64,000 nucleotides of DNA from Symsagittifera roscoffensis (Eukaryota > Xenacoelomorpha > Acoela > Convolutidae). The notes beneath the pieces were generated by a model that had not been told where the DNA came from, did no database searches, and worked only from the letters and a program-made list of their open reading frames with translations. Made by a program: the position numbers and the translations under genes. Positions within the stretch are counted from its first letter, which is position 1, and each line of letters opens with the position of its first letter. The stretch covers positions 53,436,233 to 53,500,232 of the forward strand of contig NC_087067.1 of the NCBI RefSeq assembly GCF_963678635.1, given 5' to 3'. Positions 42,886-54,485 of the stretch are shown here, one piece after another.

Positions 42886-45622
42886 AAACAAAAAATCTCT
42901 TGTACAAAAAACTTGTCGTTTATAAAAACCAGGAAACCATTTAACATTTTCCAACACCATGATCTAAAAAAAATAACAAAAAAATTAGAAAGCTCACGGC
43001 CGGTAGCCCGAACAAAAAAATTAGAAAGCTCACGGCAGGTAGCTCACTATTTTGCATGTATATTACACAGAAACCATGCATCCCAAAAAAATGAAAAATT
43101 AACGCAAGTCTTTGTTCAAACTTCAATCTTTCGTTACAATCCAAGAATAGCAAAATAAACTGTAGAAAGCAATAGTCTAAAAAAATTTTCAGCTGCTAGT
43201 CTTCTAAAATATCATTTTGAGAAATATGAAAAAAGTAAGAATTGAGAAACAAGCAGTCAAAATTTTCTGTAAGAACTCAAAAATCTCACACACATACAAT
43301 AAATTAATACATATGCGAAGCGATACTAAACAAAATTCAGATACAAAAAATGCAAAATCAAAAAGTTATGTGTCTCAAACGAGAAACTTGAATGAATTGT
43401 TGAAAAAAACGTTGCGTGAAAACTTTATTGCAATTGATGGTCACACTTCTGAATATCGTAAGACAATCGCCACAGATCTCTCCTTGATCCTACCTTAAAC
43501 AACATTGGACAAAAACTGCACTTGCAACTACAAATAATGTTGTTTACAGCAAAAGAAAAATCAGTGAGCTGAAAAAACCACTTGAACAAAAAAAATGGTT
43601 TTTTGAGTTTCTTTTTAATTTTTCAATTCCCCCTTGAAACTAGAATGAACAACACTTGCACTTGCAACAAACGTGAATTTTTTCTACAGCGCAACTATAA
43701 AACCGTTGTGGCAATAGCCGACAAAATCTGAGCGAACAAACGAAAAACCAACAATTCATTTTTCTCGGAAGTTTTTTCTCGGAACTTTTCTCGGCATACT
43801 GAAAAAACAAGATCTGGCCACGAATCAAACCCCAGACTTCAGGGTACAAAGTCAACTGTCTTATCTCCAGACTAGGGAAAGCAATCTAGAACATGTTAAA
43901 GAAGATAAGAAGAAAAGTAAAGAGAAGATACAGGAAGCAATTCAACTGATTTTGTTAACTGGTTATTAACCCAAAAAAAACTCTATTCCACTTTGATAAA
44001 GCTTGCTTATGGCAAGCTCAATAATTAATTTAACCGATAATAAGGCTACCAGATAAAATATCTGAGGTTGAACAAAAATAATTATATGGTAATTAGGTAG
44101 TTGCCCTGTTTTTAGGAGTGGGATACAGGGATACTGAGACGCAGCCATGAGCTCACTATTTTGCATGTATATTGGACAGAAACCATGCATTCGCTAAAAA
44201 CAGCAATAGTGACTCTCGAAAGTGAAGAAAAAGAGTGAATTAAATTGAAATTACTATCGAGACTGTCCGAATTGTATCGATTGTAGCTGTACAATCGTTA
44301 CTGAGCAATTCCGGAGAATCAGGAAGGAAGAGTATTGGGAGGATTTTACCACCCTTCCAGTAGAATGACAAGACTGCTCTGCGTCCAGATTCCAGAATCC
44401 GGAAGGGTCTCGGGCAGAAAACTGAATGTGTATTTTTAAAAATTTTAGCTTCCAGATATGTCCTGAATTGAATTAAAAAACATCAAAATTCGTTTTCAGA
44501 TAATGAGAAGCTAGGAGTTGAGGGAAAGGGTTGATCCATCTCCGATGGATATGATGATTTTTGTCTACTGAATAATAACAATAGTAATACAATAAGTAAA
44601 GAGTTGCTCTGTTTTTAGGAGTGAACTCGTGGTCCGGGGATACTGAGACCCAGCCATGAGCTCACTATTTTGCATGTAACTAAGGTAATCTGCGTGTTCT
44701 GGCCGGTAACCCAAAAACAGTGAAGATTTTGTCGACCCGATGTTAAAGGATCACACATAAAACTGGCTTTGGTAGAGACGGTTAAAAGCATATGAAGCTG
44801 TGTTTAGACGCTAGCCAGTCGTTTCATGACCTAGCTTTATTTTACGTCAATATGTACTTCCGAGCGAATATAACAAGTCGTTTCACAACCCAGTTTTATT
44901 TTCCGTCGTACTTTTGCGTGAAAAACGATGATTTTTACGCTACCTAGAGTCTTTCGCAAAATTTTTTTGTGTAGACATAAAAGATGAATAAAATTAAAAT
45001 TCAATAAAAATAAGGATAACCATTTGCTCTGCATGTAGCACAGAATGTTCTGACCATTTTTTAAAAAAAAGCGTGGTGTGATGATTTGATCTGATCAAAA
45101 ACTAAAAACTAGGCATATTGGACAGAAACCATGCATCCCAAAAAACTGAAAAATTAACGCAAATCTTTGTTCAAATTTCGAACAAAAATCTCTGGTACAA
45201 AAAATTTGTCGCGTATAAAAGCCAGGAAACCATTTAACATTTTCCAAAACTATGTTCTGAAAAAAAATAACAAAAAAGTTAGAAAGCTCACGGCCAGTAG
45301 CTCACTATTTTGCATGTATATTGGAGAGAAACCATGCATCCCAAAAAATGAAAAATTAAACGCAAATCTTTGTTCAAATTTCGAACAAAAAATCTCTTGT
45401 ACAAAAATTTGTCGTTTATAAAAACCAGGAAACCATTTAACATTTTCTTAAACCATGTTCTGAAAAAAAATAACAAAAAAGTTAGAAAGCTCACGGCCGG
45501 TAGCCCGAACAAAAAAGTTAGAAAGCTCACGGTCGGTAGCTCACTATTTTGCATGTATATTGGACAGAAACCAGGCATCCCAAAAAAAAAGAAAAATTAA
45601 CGCAAATCTTTGTTCAAATTTC
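42886..45622 (+). repeat. 2,737-bp tandem duplication, copy 1
   Basis: Contains satellite units, module M, an LTR-A fragment (44,269-44,875) and more satellite. All landmarks recur exactly 2,737 bp later. I found only isolated differences (for example G to A at 43,399 versus 46,136). Boundaries fall inside satellite units. Confidence 0.85.
44269..44875 (+). repeat. LTR-A fragment in array
   Basis: Same extent as the 39,155-39,757 fragment; ends GAGCGAATATAACA. Duplicated at 47,006-47,612. Confidence 0.65.
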
Positions 45623-48360
45623 GAACAAAAAATCTCTTGTACAAAAAACTTGTCGTTTATAAAAACCAGGAAACCATTTAACATTTTCCAACACCATGAT
45701 CTAAAAAAAATAACAAAAAAATTAGAAAGCTCACGGCCGGTAGCCCGAACAAAAAAATTAGAAAGCTCACGGCAGGTAGCTCACTATTTTGCATGTATAT
45801 TACACAGAAACCATGCATCCCAAAAAAATGAAAAATTAACGCAAGTCTTTGTTCAAACTTCAATCTTTCGTTACAATCCAAGAATAGCAAAATAAACTGT
45901 AGAAAGCAATAGTCTAAAAAAATTTTCAGCTGCTAGTCTTCTAAAATATCATTTTGAGAAATATGAAAAAAGTAAGAATTGAGAAACAAGCAGTCAAAAT
46001 TTTCTGTAAGAACTCAAAAATCTCACACACATACAATAAATTAATACATATGCGAAGCGATACTAAACAAAATTCAGATACAAAAAATGCAAAATCAAAA
46101 AGTTATGTGTCTCAAACGAGAAACTTGAATGAATTATTGAAAAAAACGTTGCGTGAAAACTTTATTGCAATTGATGGTCACACTTCTGAATATCGTAAGA
46201 CAATCGCCACAGATCTCTCCTTGATCCTACCTTAAACAACATTGGACAAAAACTGCACTTGCAACTACAAATAATGTTGTTTACAGCAAAAGAAAAATCA
46301 GTGAGCTGAAAAAACCACTTGAACAAAAAAAATGGTTTTTTGAGTTTCTTTTTAATTTTTCAATTCCCCCTTGAAACTAGAATGAACAACACTTGCACTT
46401 GCAACAAACGTGAATTTTTTCTACAGCGCAACTATAAAACCGTTGTGGCAATAGCCGACAAAATCTGAGCGAACAAACGAAAAACCAACAATTCATTTTT
46501 CTCGGAAGTTTTTTCTCGGAACTTTTCTCGGCATACTGAAAAAACAAGATCTGGCCACGAATCAAACCCCAGACTTCAGGGTACAAAGTCAACTGTCTTA
46601 TCTCCAGACTAGGGAAAGCAATCTAGAACATGTTAAAGAAGATAAGAAGAAAAGTAAAGAGAAGATACAGGAAGCAATTCAACTGATTTTGTTAACTGGT
46701 TATTAACCCAAAAAAAACTCTATTCCACTTTGATAAAGCTTGCTTATGGCAAGCTCAATAATTAATTTAACCGATAATAAGGCTACCAGATAAAATATCT
46801 GAGGTTGAACAAAAATAATTATATGGTAATTAGGTAGTTGCCCTGTTTTTAGGAGTGGGATACAGGGATACTGAGACGCAGCCATGAGCTCACTATTTTG
46901 CATGTATATTGGACAGAAACCATGCATTCGCTAAAAACAGCAATAGTGACTCTCGAAAGTGAAGAAAAAGAGTGAATTAAATTGAAATTACTATCGAGAC
47001 TGTCCGAATTGTATCGATTGTAGCTGTACAATCGTTACTGAGCAATTCCGGAGAATCAGGAAGGAAGAGTATTGGGAGGATTTTACCACCCTTCCAGTAG
47101 AATGACAAGACTGCTCTGCGTCCAGATTCCAGAATCCGGAAGGGTCTCGGGCAGAAAACTGAATGTGTATTTTTAAAAATTTTAGCTTCCAGATATGTCC
47201 TGAATTGAATTAAAAAACATCAAAATTCGTTTTCAGATAATGAGAAGCTAGGAGTTGAGGGAAAGGGTTGATCCATCTCCGATGGATATGATGATTTTTG
47301 TCTACTGAATAATAACAATAGTAATACAATAAGTAAAGAGTTGCTCTGTTTTTAGGAGTGAACTCGTGGTCCGGGGATACTGAGACCCAGCCATGAGCTC
47401 ACTATTTTGCATGTAACTAAGGTAATCTGCGTGTTCTGGCCGGTAACCCAAAAACAGTGAAGATTTTGTCGACCCGATGTTAAAGGATCACACATAAAAC
47501 TGGCTTTGGTAGAGACGGTTAAAAGCATATGAAGCTGTGTTTAGACGCTAGCCAGTCGTTTCATGACCTAGCTTTATTTTACGTCAATATGTACTTCCGA
47601 GCGAATATAACAAGTCGTTTCACAACCCAGTTTTATTTTCCGTCGTACTTTTGCGTGAAAAACGATGATTTTTACGCTACCTAGAGTCTTTCGCAAAATT
47701 TTTTTGTGTAGACATAAAAGATGAATAAAATTAAAATTCAATAAAAATAAGGATAACCATTTGCTCTGCATGTAGCACAGAATGTTCTGACCATTTTTTA
47801 AAAAAAAGCGTGGTGTGATGATTTGATCTGATCAAAAACTAAAAACTAGGCATATTGGACAGAAACCATGCATCCCAAAAAACTGAAAAATTAACGCAAA
47901 TCTTTGTTCAAATTTCGAACAAAAATCTCTGGTACAAAAAATTTGTCGCGTATAAAAGCCAGGAAACCATTTAACATTTTCCAAAACTATGTTCTGAAAA
48001 AAAATAACAAAAAAGTTAGAAAGCTCACGGCCAGTAGCTCACTATTTTGCATGTATATTGGAGAGAAACCATGCATCCCAAAAAATGAAAAATTAAACGC
48101 AAATCTTTGTTCAAATTTCGAACAAAAAATCTCTTGTACAAAAATTTGTCGTTTATAAAAACCAGGAAACCATTTAACATTTTCTTAAACCATGTTCTGA
48201 AAAAAAATAACAAAAAAGTTAGAAAGCTCACGGCCGGTAGCCCGAACAAAAAAGTTAGAAAGCTCACGGTCGGTAGCTCACTATTTTGCATGTATATTGG
48301 ACAGAAACCAGGCATCCCAAAAAAAAAGAAAAATTAACGCAAATCTTTGTTCAAATTTCG
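45623..48360 (+). repeat. 2,737-bp tandem duplication, copy 2
   Basis: Near-identical second copy of 42,886-45,622. The identity of two repeats of this length implies a very recent duplication, or an assembly error. Confidence 0.85.
47006..47612 (+). repeat. LTR-A fragment in array
   Basis: Second copy of the 44,269-44,875 fragment within the 2,737-bp duplication. Confidence 0.65.
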
Positions 48361-49250
48361 AACACAAAATCTCTTGTACAAAAACTTTGTCGTGTATAAA
48401 TACCAGGAAACCATTTAACCTTTTCCAAAACCATGTTTTGAAAAAAAAAAAAGTTAGAAAGCTCACGGCCAGTAGCTCACTATTTTGCATGTAGGTTGGA
48501 CAGAAACCATGCATCCCAAAAAAATGAAAAATTAACGCAAATCTTTGTTCAAATTTCGAACAAAAATCTCTTGAACAAAAATTTGTCGTTTATAAAAACC
48601 AGGAAACCATTTAACATTTTCTAAAACCATGTTCTGAAAAAAAAATAACAAAAAAGTTAGAAAGCTCACGGCCGGTAGCCCGAACAAAAAAGTTAGAAAG
48701 CTCACGGTCGGTAGCTCACTATTTTGCATGTATATTGGACAGAAACCAGGCATCCCAAAAAAAAAGAAAAATTAACGCAAATCTTTGTTCAAATTTCGAA
48801 CACAAAATCTCTTGTACAAAAAATTTGTCGTGTATAAAAACCAGGAAACCATTTAACCTTTTCCAAAACCATGTTTTGAAAAAAAAAAAAAAAGTTAGAA
48901 AGCTCACGGCCAGTAGCTCACTATTTTGCATGTATGTTGGACAGAAACCATGCATCCCAAAAAAATGAAAAATTAACGCAAATCTTTGTTCAAATTTCAA
49001 CCAAAAAATCTCTTGTACAAAAAACTTGTCGTTTATAAAAACCAGGAAACCATTTAACATTTTCCAAAACCATGTTTTAAAAAAACATAACAAAAAAATT
49101 AGAAAGCTCACGGCCGGTAGCCCGAACAAAAAAATTAGAAAGCTCACGGCCGGTAGCTCACTATTTTGCATGTATATTACACAGAAACCATGCATCCCAA
49201 AAAAATTGAAAAATTAACGCAAATCTTTGTTCAAACTTCAATCTTTCGTT
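47852..49250 (+). repeat. Satellite array 3, unit about 202 bp plus 37-bp partial units
   Basis: Units as in satellite array 1, starting after AAACTAGGCATATTGGACAG and ending before module M copy 4 at about 49,286. A similar array occupies 45,115-45,880. Homopolymer A runs vary from 8 to 14 between units. Confidence 0.7.
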
Positions 49251-50334
49251 ACAATCCAGGCATAGCAAAATAAACTGTAGAAAGCGAAAGTCTAAAAAAA
49301 TTTTCAGCTGCTAGTCTTCTAAAATATCATTTTGAGAAATAAAAATGCCAAGAAATGAAAAAAGTAAGAATTGAGAAACAAGCAGTCAAAATTTTCTGTA
49401 AGAACTCAAAAATCTCACACACATACAATAAATTAATACATATGCGAAGCGATGCTAACGTTGAAAAAAAACGTTGCGTGAAAACTTTTTTGCAATTGAT
49501 GGTCACACTTCTGAATATCGTAAGACAATCGCCACAGATCTCTCCTTGATCCTACCTTAAACAACATTGGACAAAAACTGCACTTGCAACTACAAGTAAT
49601 GTTGTTTACAGCAAAAGAAAAATCTGTGAGCTGAAAAAACCACTTGAACAAAAAAAATGGTTTTTTGAGTTTCTTTTTAATTTTTCAATTCCCCCATGAA
49701 ACTAGAATGAACAACACTTGCACTTGAAACAACCGTGAATTTTTTCTACAGCGCAACCATAAATCCGTTGTGGCAATAGCCGACAAAATCTGAGCGAACA
49801 AACGAAAAACCAACAATTCATTTTTCTCGGAAATTTTTTCTCGGAAATTTTCTCGGCATACTGAAAAAACAAGATCTGGCCACGAATCAAACCCCAGACT
49901 TCAGGGTACAAAGTCAACTGTTTTACCTCCAGACTAGGGAAAGCAATCTAGAACATGTTAAGAGAAGATGAGAAGAAAAGTAAAGAGAAGATACAGGAAT
50001 CAATTCAACTGATTTTGTTGACTGGTTGTTAACCCAAAAAAAACTCTATTCAACTTTGATAAAGCTTGCTTATGGCAAGCTCAATAATTAATTTAACCGA
50101 TAATAAGGCTACCAGAAAAAATACCTGAGGTTGAACAAAAATAATTATATGGTAATTAGGTAGTAGCCCTGTTTTTAGGAGTGGGATACAGGGATACTGA
50201 GACCCAGCCATGAGCTCACTATTTTGCATGTATATTGGACAGAAACCATGCATTTGCTAAAAACAGCAATAGTGACTCTCGAAAGTGAAGAAAAAGAGTG
50301 AATTAAATTGAAATTACAATCGAGACTGTCCGAA

Positions 50335-50588
50335 TTGTATCGATTGTAGCTGTACAATCGTTACTGAGCAATTCCGGAGAATCAGGAAGGAAGAGTATTG
50401 GGAGGATTTTAGCACCCTTCCAGTAGAATGACAAGACTGCTCTGCGTCCAGATTCCAGAATCCGGAAGGGTCTCGGGCAGAAAACTGAATGTGTATTTTA
50501 AAAAATTTTAACTTCCAGATATGTCCTGAATTGAATTAAAAAACATCAAAATTCGTTTTCAGATAATGAGAAGCTAGGAGTTGAGGGA
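50335..50588 (+). repeat. LTR-A fragment in array
   Basis: From TGTATCGATTGTAGCTGTACA to TAATGAGAAGCTAGGAGTTG. It is cut short and abuts a different LTR-A piece. Confidence 0.55.
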
Positions 50589-50627
50589 ATCTGAGCGAAC
50601 TCCAATATTTCTTTTTTTTTTGCAGTT

Positions 50628-50671
50628 GAATATTCTAGCCTTCAAGTCAAACGGTGAAGGCTAGAATATTC
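50628..50671. repeat. Perfect 17-bp inverted repeat
   Basis: GAATATTCTAGCCTTCA, a 10-nt loop, then TGAAGGCTAGAATATTC. The right arm belongs to LTR-A (compare AAGGTCAGAATATTCTGG near 3,522); the left arm seems to be a fold-back copy at the truncation point of this LTR. Confidence 0.75.
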
Positions 50672-51215
50672 TGATGTTTCAAATTTTTAAATTTTCGAAG
50701 TATGACGTCATATTTCTTAGAAACGTCAGAAACGGTCATTTTGATAAAAAACCGAAACGAAACACAACAACAACATTAGTTGCGATAGCGATAACAACGA
50801 GAATTGTGATTGAAAAACAACAACAGATTGCAGAAGTAGCAGAGACCGTTCCGAGTTGCAACTATTGTGTCGCTACAATAGTTGCAAGGCCGTTGCGAAC
50901 AACGGTGAAGGGTGGAAGACAGCCTTCCGGAAGGAGAATAAGAGTTTTATTTACCCGGATTCAAGAATCCGGAGGGGTCTCGGGACTGGAACTTTTATCA
51001 TCTTATATAAACTTTTAGCTTCCCTATTATGTCCTGAATTGAATTTAATTAACATCTGGATTCATTCTGCAAAAAAATATCTATTCCACTTTGATAAAGC
51101 TTGCTTATGGCTAGCTCAATAATTATTTAACCGATAATAAGGCTACCAGATAAAATACCTGAGGTTGAACAAAAATAATTATATGGTAATTAGGTAGTTG
51201 CCCTGTTTTTAGGAG
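50664..51215 (+). repeat. LTR-A, divergent copy running into the gap
   Basis: Follows the 3,527-4,040 part of LTR-A: ATGACGTCATATTTCTTAG, the hairpin TTGCAACTATTGT-GTCGCT-ACAATAGTTGCAA (50,856-50,887), CGGATTCAAGAATCCGGA and TTATATAAACTTTTAGC. After about 51,070 it switches to module M-type sequence before the N run. Confidence 0.6.
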
Positions 51216-51415
51216 NNNNNNNNNNNNNNNNNNNNNNNNNNNNNNNNNNNNNNNNNNNNNNNNNNNNNNNNNNNNNNNNNNNNNNNNNNNNNNNNNNNNN
51301 NNNNNNNNNNNNNNNNNNNNNNNNNNNNNNNNNNNNNNNNNNNNNNNNNNNNNNNNNNNNNNNNNNNNNNNNNNNNNNNNNNNNNNNNNNNNNNNNNNNN
51401 NNNNNNNNNNNNNNN
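51216..51415. other. Assembly gap, 200 N
   Basis: Exactly 200 N. It lies between LTR-A/array sequence and an LTR-B with its polypurine tract, so the missing part probably includes the 3' end of a plus-strand element. Confidence 0.95.
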
Positions 51416-51429
51416 CCATCGATCTTGAT

Positions 51430-51440
51430 TCCGGGGAGTA
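51430..51440 (+). other. Polypurine tract next to LTR-B fragment
   Basis: TCCGGGGAGTA with upstream ATCGATCTTGAT, matching the minus-strand site at 23,226-23,250. Confidence 0.5.
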
Positions 51441-51720
51441 TATGCCAGACGGTAATTTTGGAGGTTTGACCTTGACCGACGCAAAAGACTTGATTTTGGG
51501 GTGAAATGGTATTTTTCAAAAATTCAAATTGAGCATGTCTTGCTCAAAATTCTCGCGACAACAGAAAATATCAGAAAAAAAAAATCAGAAGATTCGAAAA
51601 AGCGCGGGAAAGTAGTCAAAAATAACAACGAGAAATTGCTATTCGCAATTTTCGATATTTAATTTGAACGATAGTAGAGCTGTCTTAATCGAAACAGAAG
51701 GCAGAGCGATTTCTTATAAT
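51441..51720 (+). repeat. LTR-B 5' fragment
   Basis: Starts TATGCCAGACGGTAATTTTGG, the reverse complement of the end of the 22-23.2 kb repeat, and keeps the GAAATTGC/GCAATTTT hairpin near 51,632. It ends about 280 bp in, where module X coding sequence of the right element starts. Confidence 0.55.
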
Positions 51721-52888
51721 CACCCCAACCTTTCGTCTCATCTCTCACCTTATGATATGCTGCGGTCAGTCGAGGAATTCTTGTAACCCCGCCGTTTGTT
51801 TTGTCGTAGGGTCTTAGATTCCGGAGTTTAGGGAAAACTTCAACGTGCCCCCTGTCCACTTCTCCCATACGATCACGGAAGTGATCGTCAAAGTTAATGA
51901 CCGTCTTCTCTGGCTCCGATATCTTTGCAAACAAAAGGTCTTAACTCATGAACTTTCGCAGTACACGCTGCTCACACCAATTCAGCGCGCTTTCGTCCAC
52001 TGCTGATATGAGGTTCAGGTGCAGCAACGACCTCCTGTATGCTTCCACCTTAACATCAGGGAACGCAAACGTGACTGCAGGTCCATATATGACCGTCACG
52101 AACTCCGTGGCTCCTCTGAACAATACTAAGTGATCGGTCCTCATAGCTAAGCTCAGATCAGTTAGACGGGGGATGCCGCCAGCATGACGTCGCACGTCTT
52201 CCTCCCTCTCAATCGTTTCATCATCTCCTGTTCCAAAGCGATTCAGCTGCAGGCGGTACTGGATAAGAGTATGTCGCAAATCTTTTATCTTGTTCCAGGA
52301 ATCCGTAGATCGTTTCACGTCGAACTTCCTCACGTTATCTGTCATCTGCTCCGGATTCATCAACCCTCCCAAGTTTCCATGCGTTATCGCAATCAACGTT
52401 AGAAGTCCATCTAATCGCAAAATCTTTACTCCTTGAGTGAGCAGTATCGCTGGTCCTTTCAAAAAGTTCTCCACCCCAAACGTCACAAATAGGGCTAGTA
52501 ATTCAACGATTGATACTTCTACAACTTTTTGGAGGAATTATTTTATCAGATATCGAGAAAAGGAAGGGTATATTTTTGCGAAGAAGAACGAGGTCCATCC
52601 GGCTCCTAGCCCTTCCAACATGCTGTCAGTCCAGTCAAAGCCTTCTTTTTCCTTCACAATCTGTGTCCAGAAAGTTTCCAGGGTCACTTGGCGCACTCTG
52701 TTCACGAACTCGACTGATTTATCTTCAGCATTTTTGGCCAGGTTTCCCTCTTTCACTAAGTAAGCATGGATCTTTCTGGTCATCACTGGGCCTCGCTCGA
52801 AAGCATCTGCGCCCAAAGCTGCTATCTGAGGGGTCAAGTGCAGCCACTGGTTAGCCTCTGGTTTTGTTCTCAAAACCATCGCTTCCAA
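51721..52888 (-). pseudogene. Module X of the right element, truncated
   Basis: Pieces 52,888-52,538, 52,486-51,941 and 51,934-51,721. KPEANQWLHLTPQIAALGAD, VTLETFWTQIVKEK, WTSFFFAKIYPSF, ILRLDGLLTLIAITHGNL, LTDLSLAMRTDHLVLF, FVTVIYGPAVTFAFPD, YRRSLLHLNLISAVDESALN and EVFPKLRNL follow the order of module X in the left element. It ends at KVRDETKGWG by the LTR-B fragment. Confidence 0.65.
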
Positions 52889-53094
52889 ATGAGCTCTGGT
52901 CTCCTTGGAGTTCTCTCTTCTCTCTCTTCCCTCTTTTTTTCCATTCCTCGGAAGCGATTACTCGATGGTCATAGTAAGGGCTTCAGTTTGAGTTGTCGAC
53001 TGAAGTTGGACAGTTCCAACCCCAGCACTTCGTCTAACATTAACATGTGTAGTGAATGGTTCTTAAATCTTCGCATCGCATTCGAGATGTCAGT

Positions 53095-53788
53095 TCACAC
53101 CGCAGGTAGTTCAGCCCTGAGTGGCCTCACATTGTCCATCTCTAATCCGCGATATGGGGCAGATATGATTACATCATACTTCCCTTCCGAGAGCAAAGCC
53201 ACCATTGCATACACGAACTTCAGTCCATTCGGGAGATGTGCATATCCTGGAGACAGTGCAAACACGGCTCTCGGTGTTATTTTAGTGACGGCACCTTCAT
53301 TTAGGGTATCTACTACTTCACCCATTGATTCGAGGATATCCTTTATAGCTGGCCATACAGCGGCTTCGGCTGTCGTAGGCTCCTCGAGTCTGCTCAGGAA
53401 ACCCCTGATGTGTAGATGGTCATTGATTCCATTGAATACAGTTGTTCATTTCTGTCTGCCGTTGTATCTTCATTGCCATCGACGCAGATTGCATTAGGTC
53501 TATGTCGACCGCCGCCAACATTATAACATCAGGCCAAAACGGAGACTTGGAGGTATACACGAAGTCTGAACTCGCAACTACCATAATCTTTGCCTTCCTC
53601 ATTTCTGCCTTGTCATACGCAGCAAAGATGGTCTCATCTTTCTTGATTGCCTTCAATCCACCGTATCTCTGAATATCACCTTCTTGTTTCACTTGTTTCT
53701 GGTACGCTCTCTTTTTTACATGTCCTGGGGGTGCTTTCACCTGCCTGAATATTTTTACGTGTTGTCCGATCGGTGCCCTCGTCGTCAA
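53095..53788 (-). pseudogene. Second post-SGNH domain of the right element
   Basis: 53,788-53,420: AKIMVVASSDFVYTSKSPFW and VIMLAAVDIDLMQSA. 53,325-53,095: ITPRAVFALSPGYAHLPNGL, KFVYAMVALLSEGKYDVIIS and APYRGLEMDNVRPL. NDHLHIRGFL lies between, in a third frame. These are the counterparts of VIIVAGSDF, RNDHLHAAG and SPGYASM in the left element. The conserved small-residue turns after hydrophobic strands suggest a Rossmann-like fold. Confidence 0.55.
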
Positions 53789-53909
53789 GAATATTCCGGG
53801 TCTTTTCTCTCAATTTCCTTCATCGTGGTTCAGTTTCACCTCTTGCAATGGTCTTGCATTCACTGGACCCATTGTATTGTTTGAGGGCAGTCCCTCTAAA
53901 TCGGCAAAT

Positions 53910-54485
53910 CTATCTCAAGGCGGTTATAGAGCTGAAGTTTATGCCAGCGGCTATCAACCAGTCCACGCCTGTTATTGAGTACATTCGGTTGACAGACAAT
54001 CTCGCTCCGTTCAACATCCTCATGGCATCTGCTGCAAAGCTCACCCTCTGAAAGTTTAATTTCATCAGATCTTCTTTGTACATATGCCAGGGAGAAGGTA
54101 TGGGCCTCGACCACATCAGGGAACTCCTATCCGGGCGTCGATCTACTCGACTGGTGCTCGTCGTCTCTGGTCTTGTCTCCGATCTAGAGGTGCTGGTCGT
54201 CTCCGCGGTCGGATTGATAGGTCCTAATTTTCGCCTAGAATTGATGGTTCTTCTCATTGGCGCTTCCCCCAATCGATCTTGTACATATGTCCTTTGCCCC
54301 GGCTCGCTAGAACTTTGCGGCTTGTAGGTCGTCACGGCTGGGAACGTTCCCAAACATGTTTCCAAATTAGGGGGTACAAAGGTTGAAATCGCCGGTTCAT
54401 TCGCAAATTCTTCTTTCTTCAGCACTCCCGTGTCAAATAGCTCGACTTCCATTTCATCCAATCGCTTCTGGAAGACTCGGTTCAA
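53910..54485 (-). CDS. Linker of the SGNH polyprotein, right element
   Basis: About 191 codons. Ser/Thr/Arg-rich with a TTSTSR repeat and a helical end with VDWLIAAGINFSSI, the counterpart of VDWLKAHEAHFS. In the next frame NTMGPVNARPLQE matches IMGPVNYRPLKQ. No catalytic motif. Confidence 0.5.
   Translation of the reverse strand: MNRVFQKRLDEMEVELFDTGVLKKEEFANEPAISTFVPPNLETCLGTFPAVTTYKPQSSSEPGQRTYVQDRLGEAPMRRTINSRRKLGPINPTAETTSTSRSETRPETTSTSRVDRRPDRSSLMWSRPIPSPWHMYKEDLMKLNFQRVSFAADAMRMLNGARLSVNRMYSITGVDWLIAAGINFSSITALR

Larger units (their letters stand above)
39985..43140 (+). repeat. Satellite array 1, unit about 202 bp
   Basis: Each unit runs TTAGAAAGCTCACGGCCGGT, CTCACTATTTTGCATGTATA, TTGGACAGAAACCATGCATC, AAATTAACGCAAATC, AAAAACCAGGAAACCATTTA. 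Starts at 40,923 and 41,125 give 202 bp. A short partial unit of about 37 bp (AGCCCGAAC...AGAAAGCTCACGG) is inserted in places. The TGAGCTCACTATTTTGCATGTA block is also present in LTR-A, so the satellite seems to have grown from an LTR-A fragment. Confidence 0.75.

Noticed and set aside
38110..46235. A 91-93 codon frame (KKVRIEKQAV) as a real gene
   Set aside because: Four repeat copies, one broken by deletion, with replacement changes; it behaves as part of the repeat.
40799..49195. Many repeated open frames with MHGFCPIYMQNSEL-type sequence
   Set aside because: They are translations of the 202-bp satellite, vary with the length of A runs and have no codon constraint.
51123..51519. Open frames across the N run
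   Set aside because: They consist mostly of X residues from the assembly gap.
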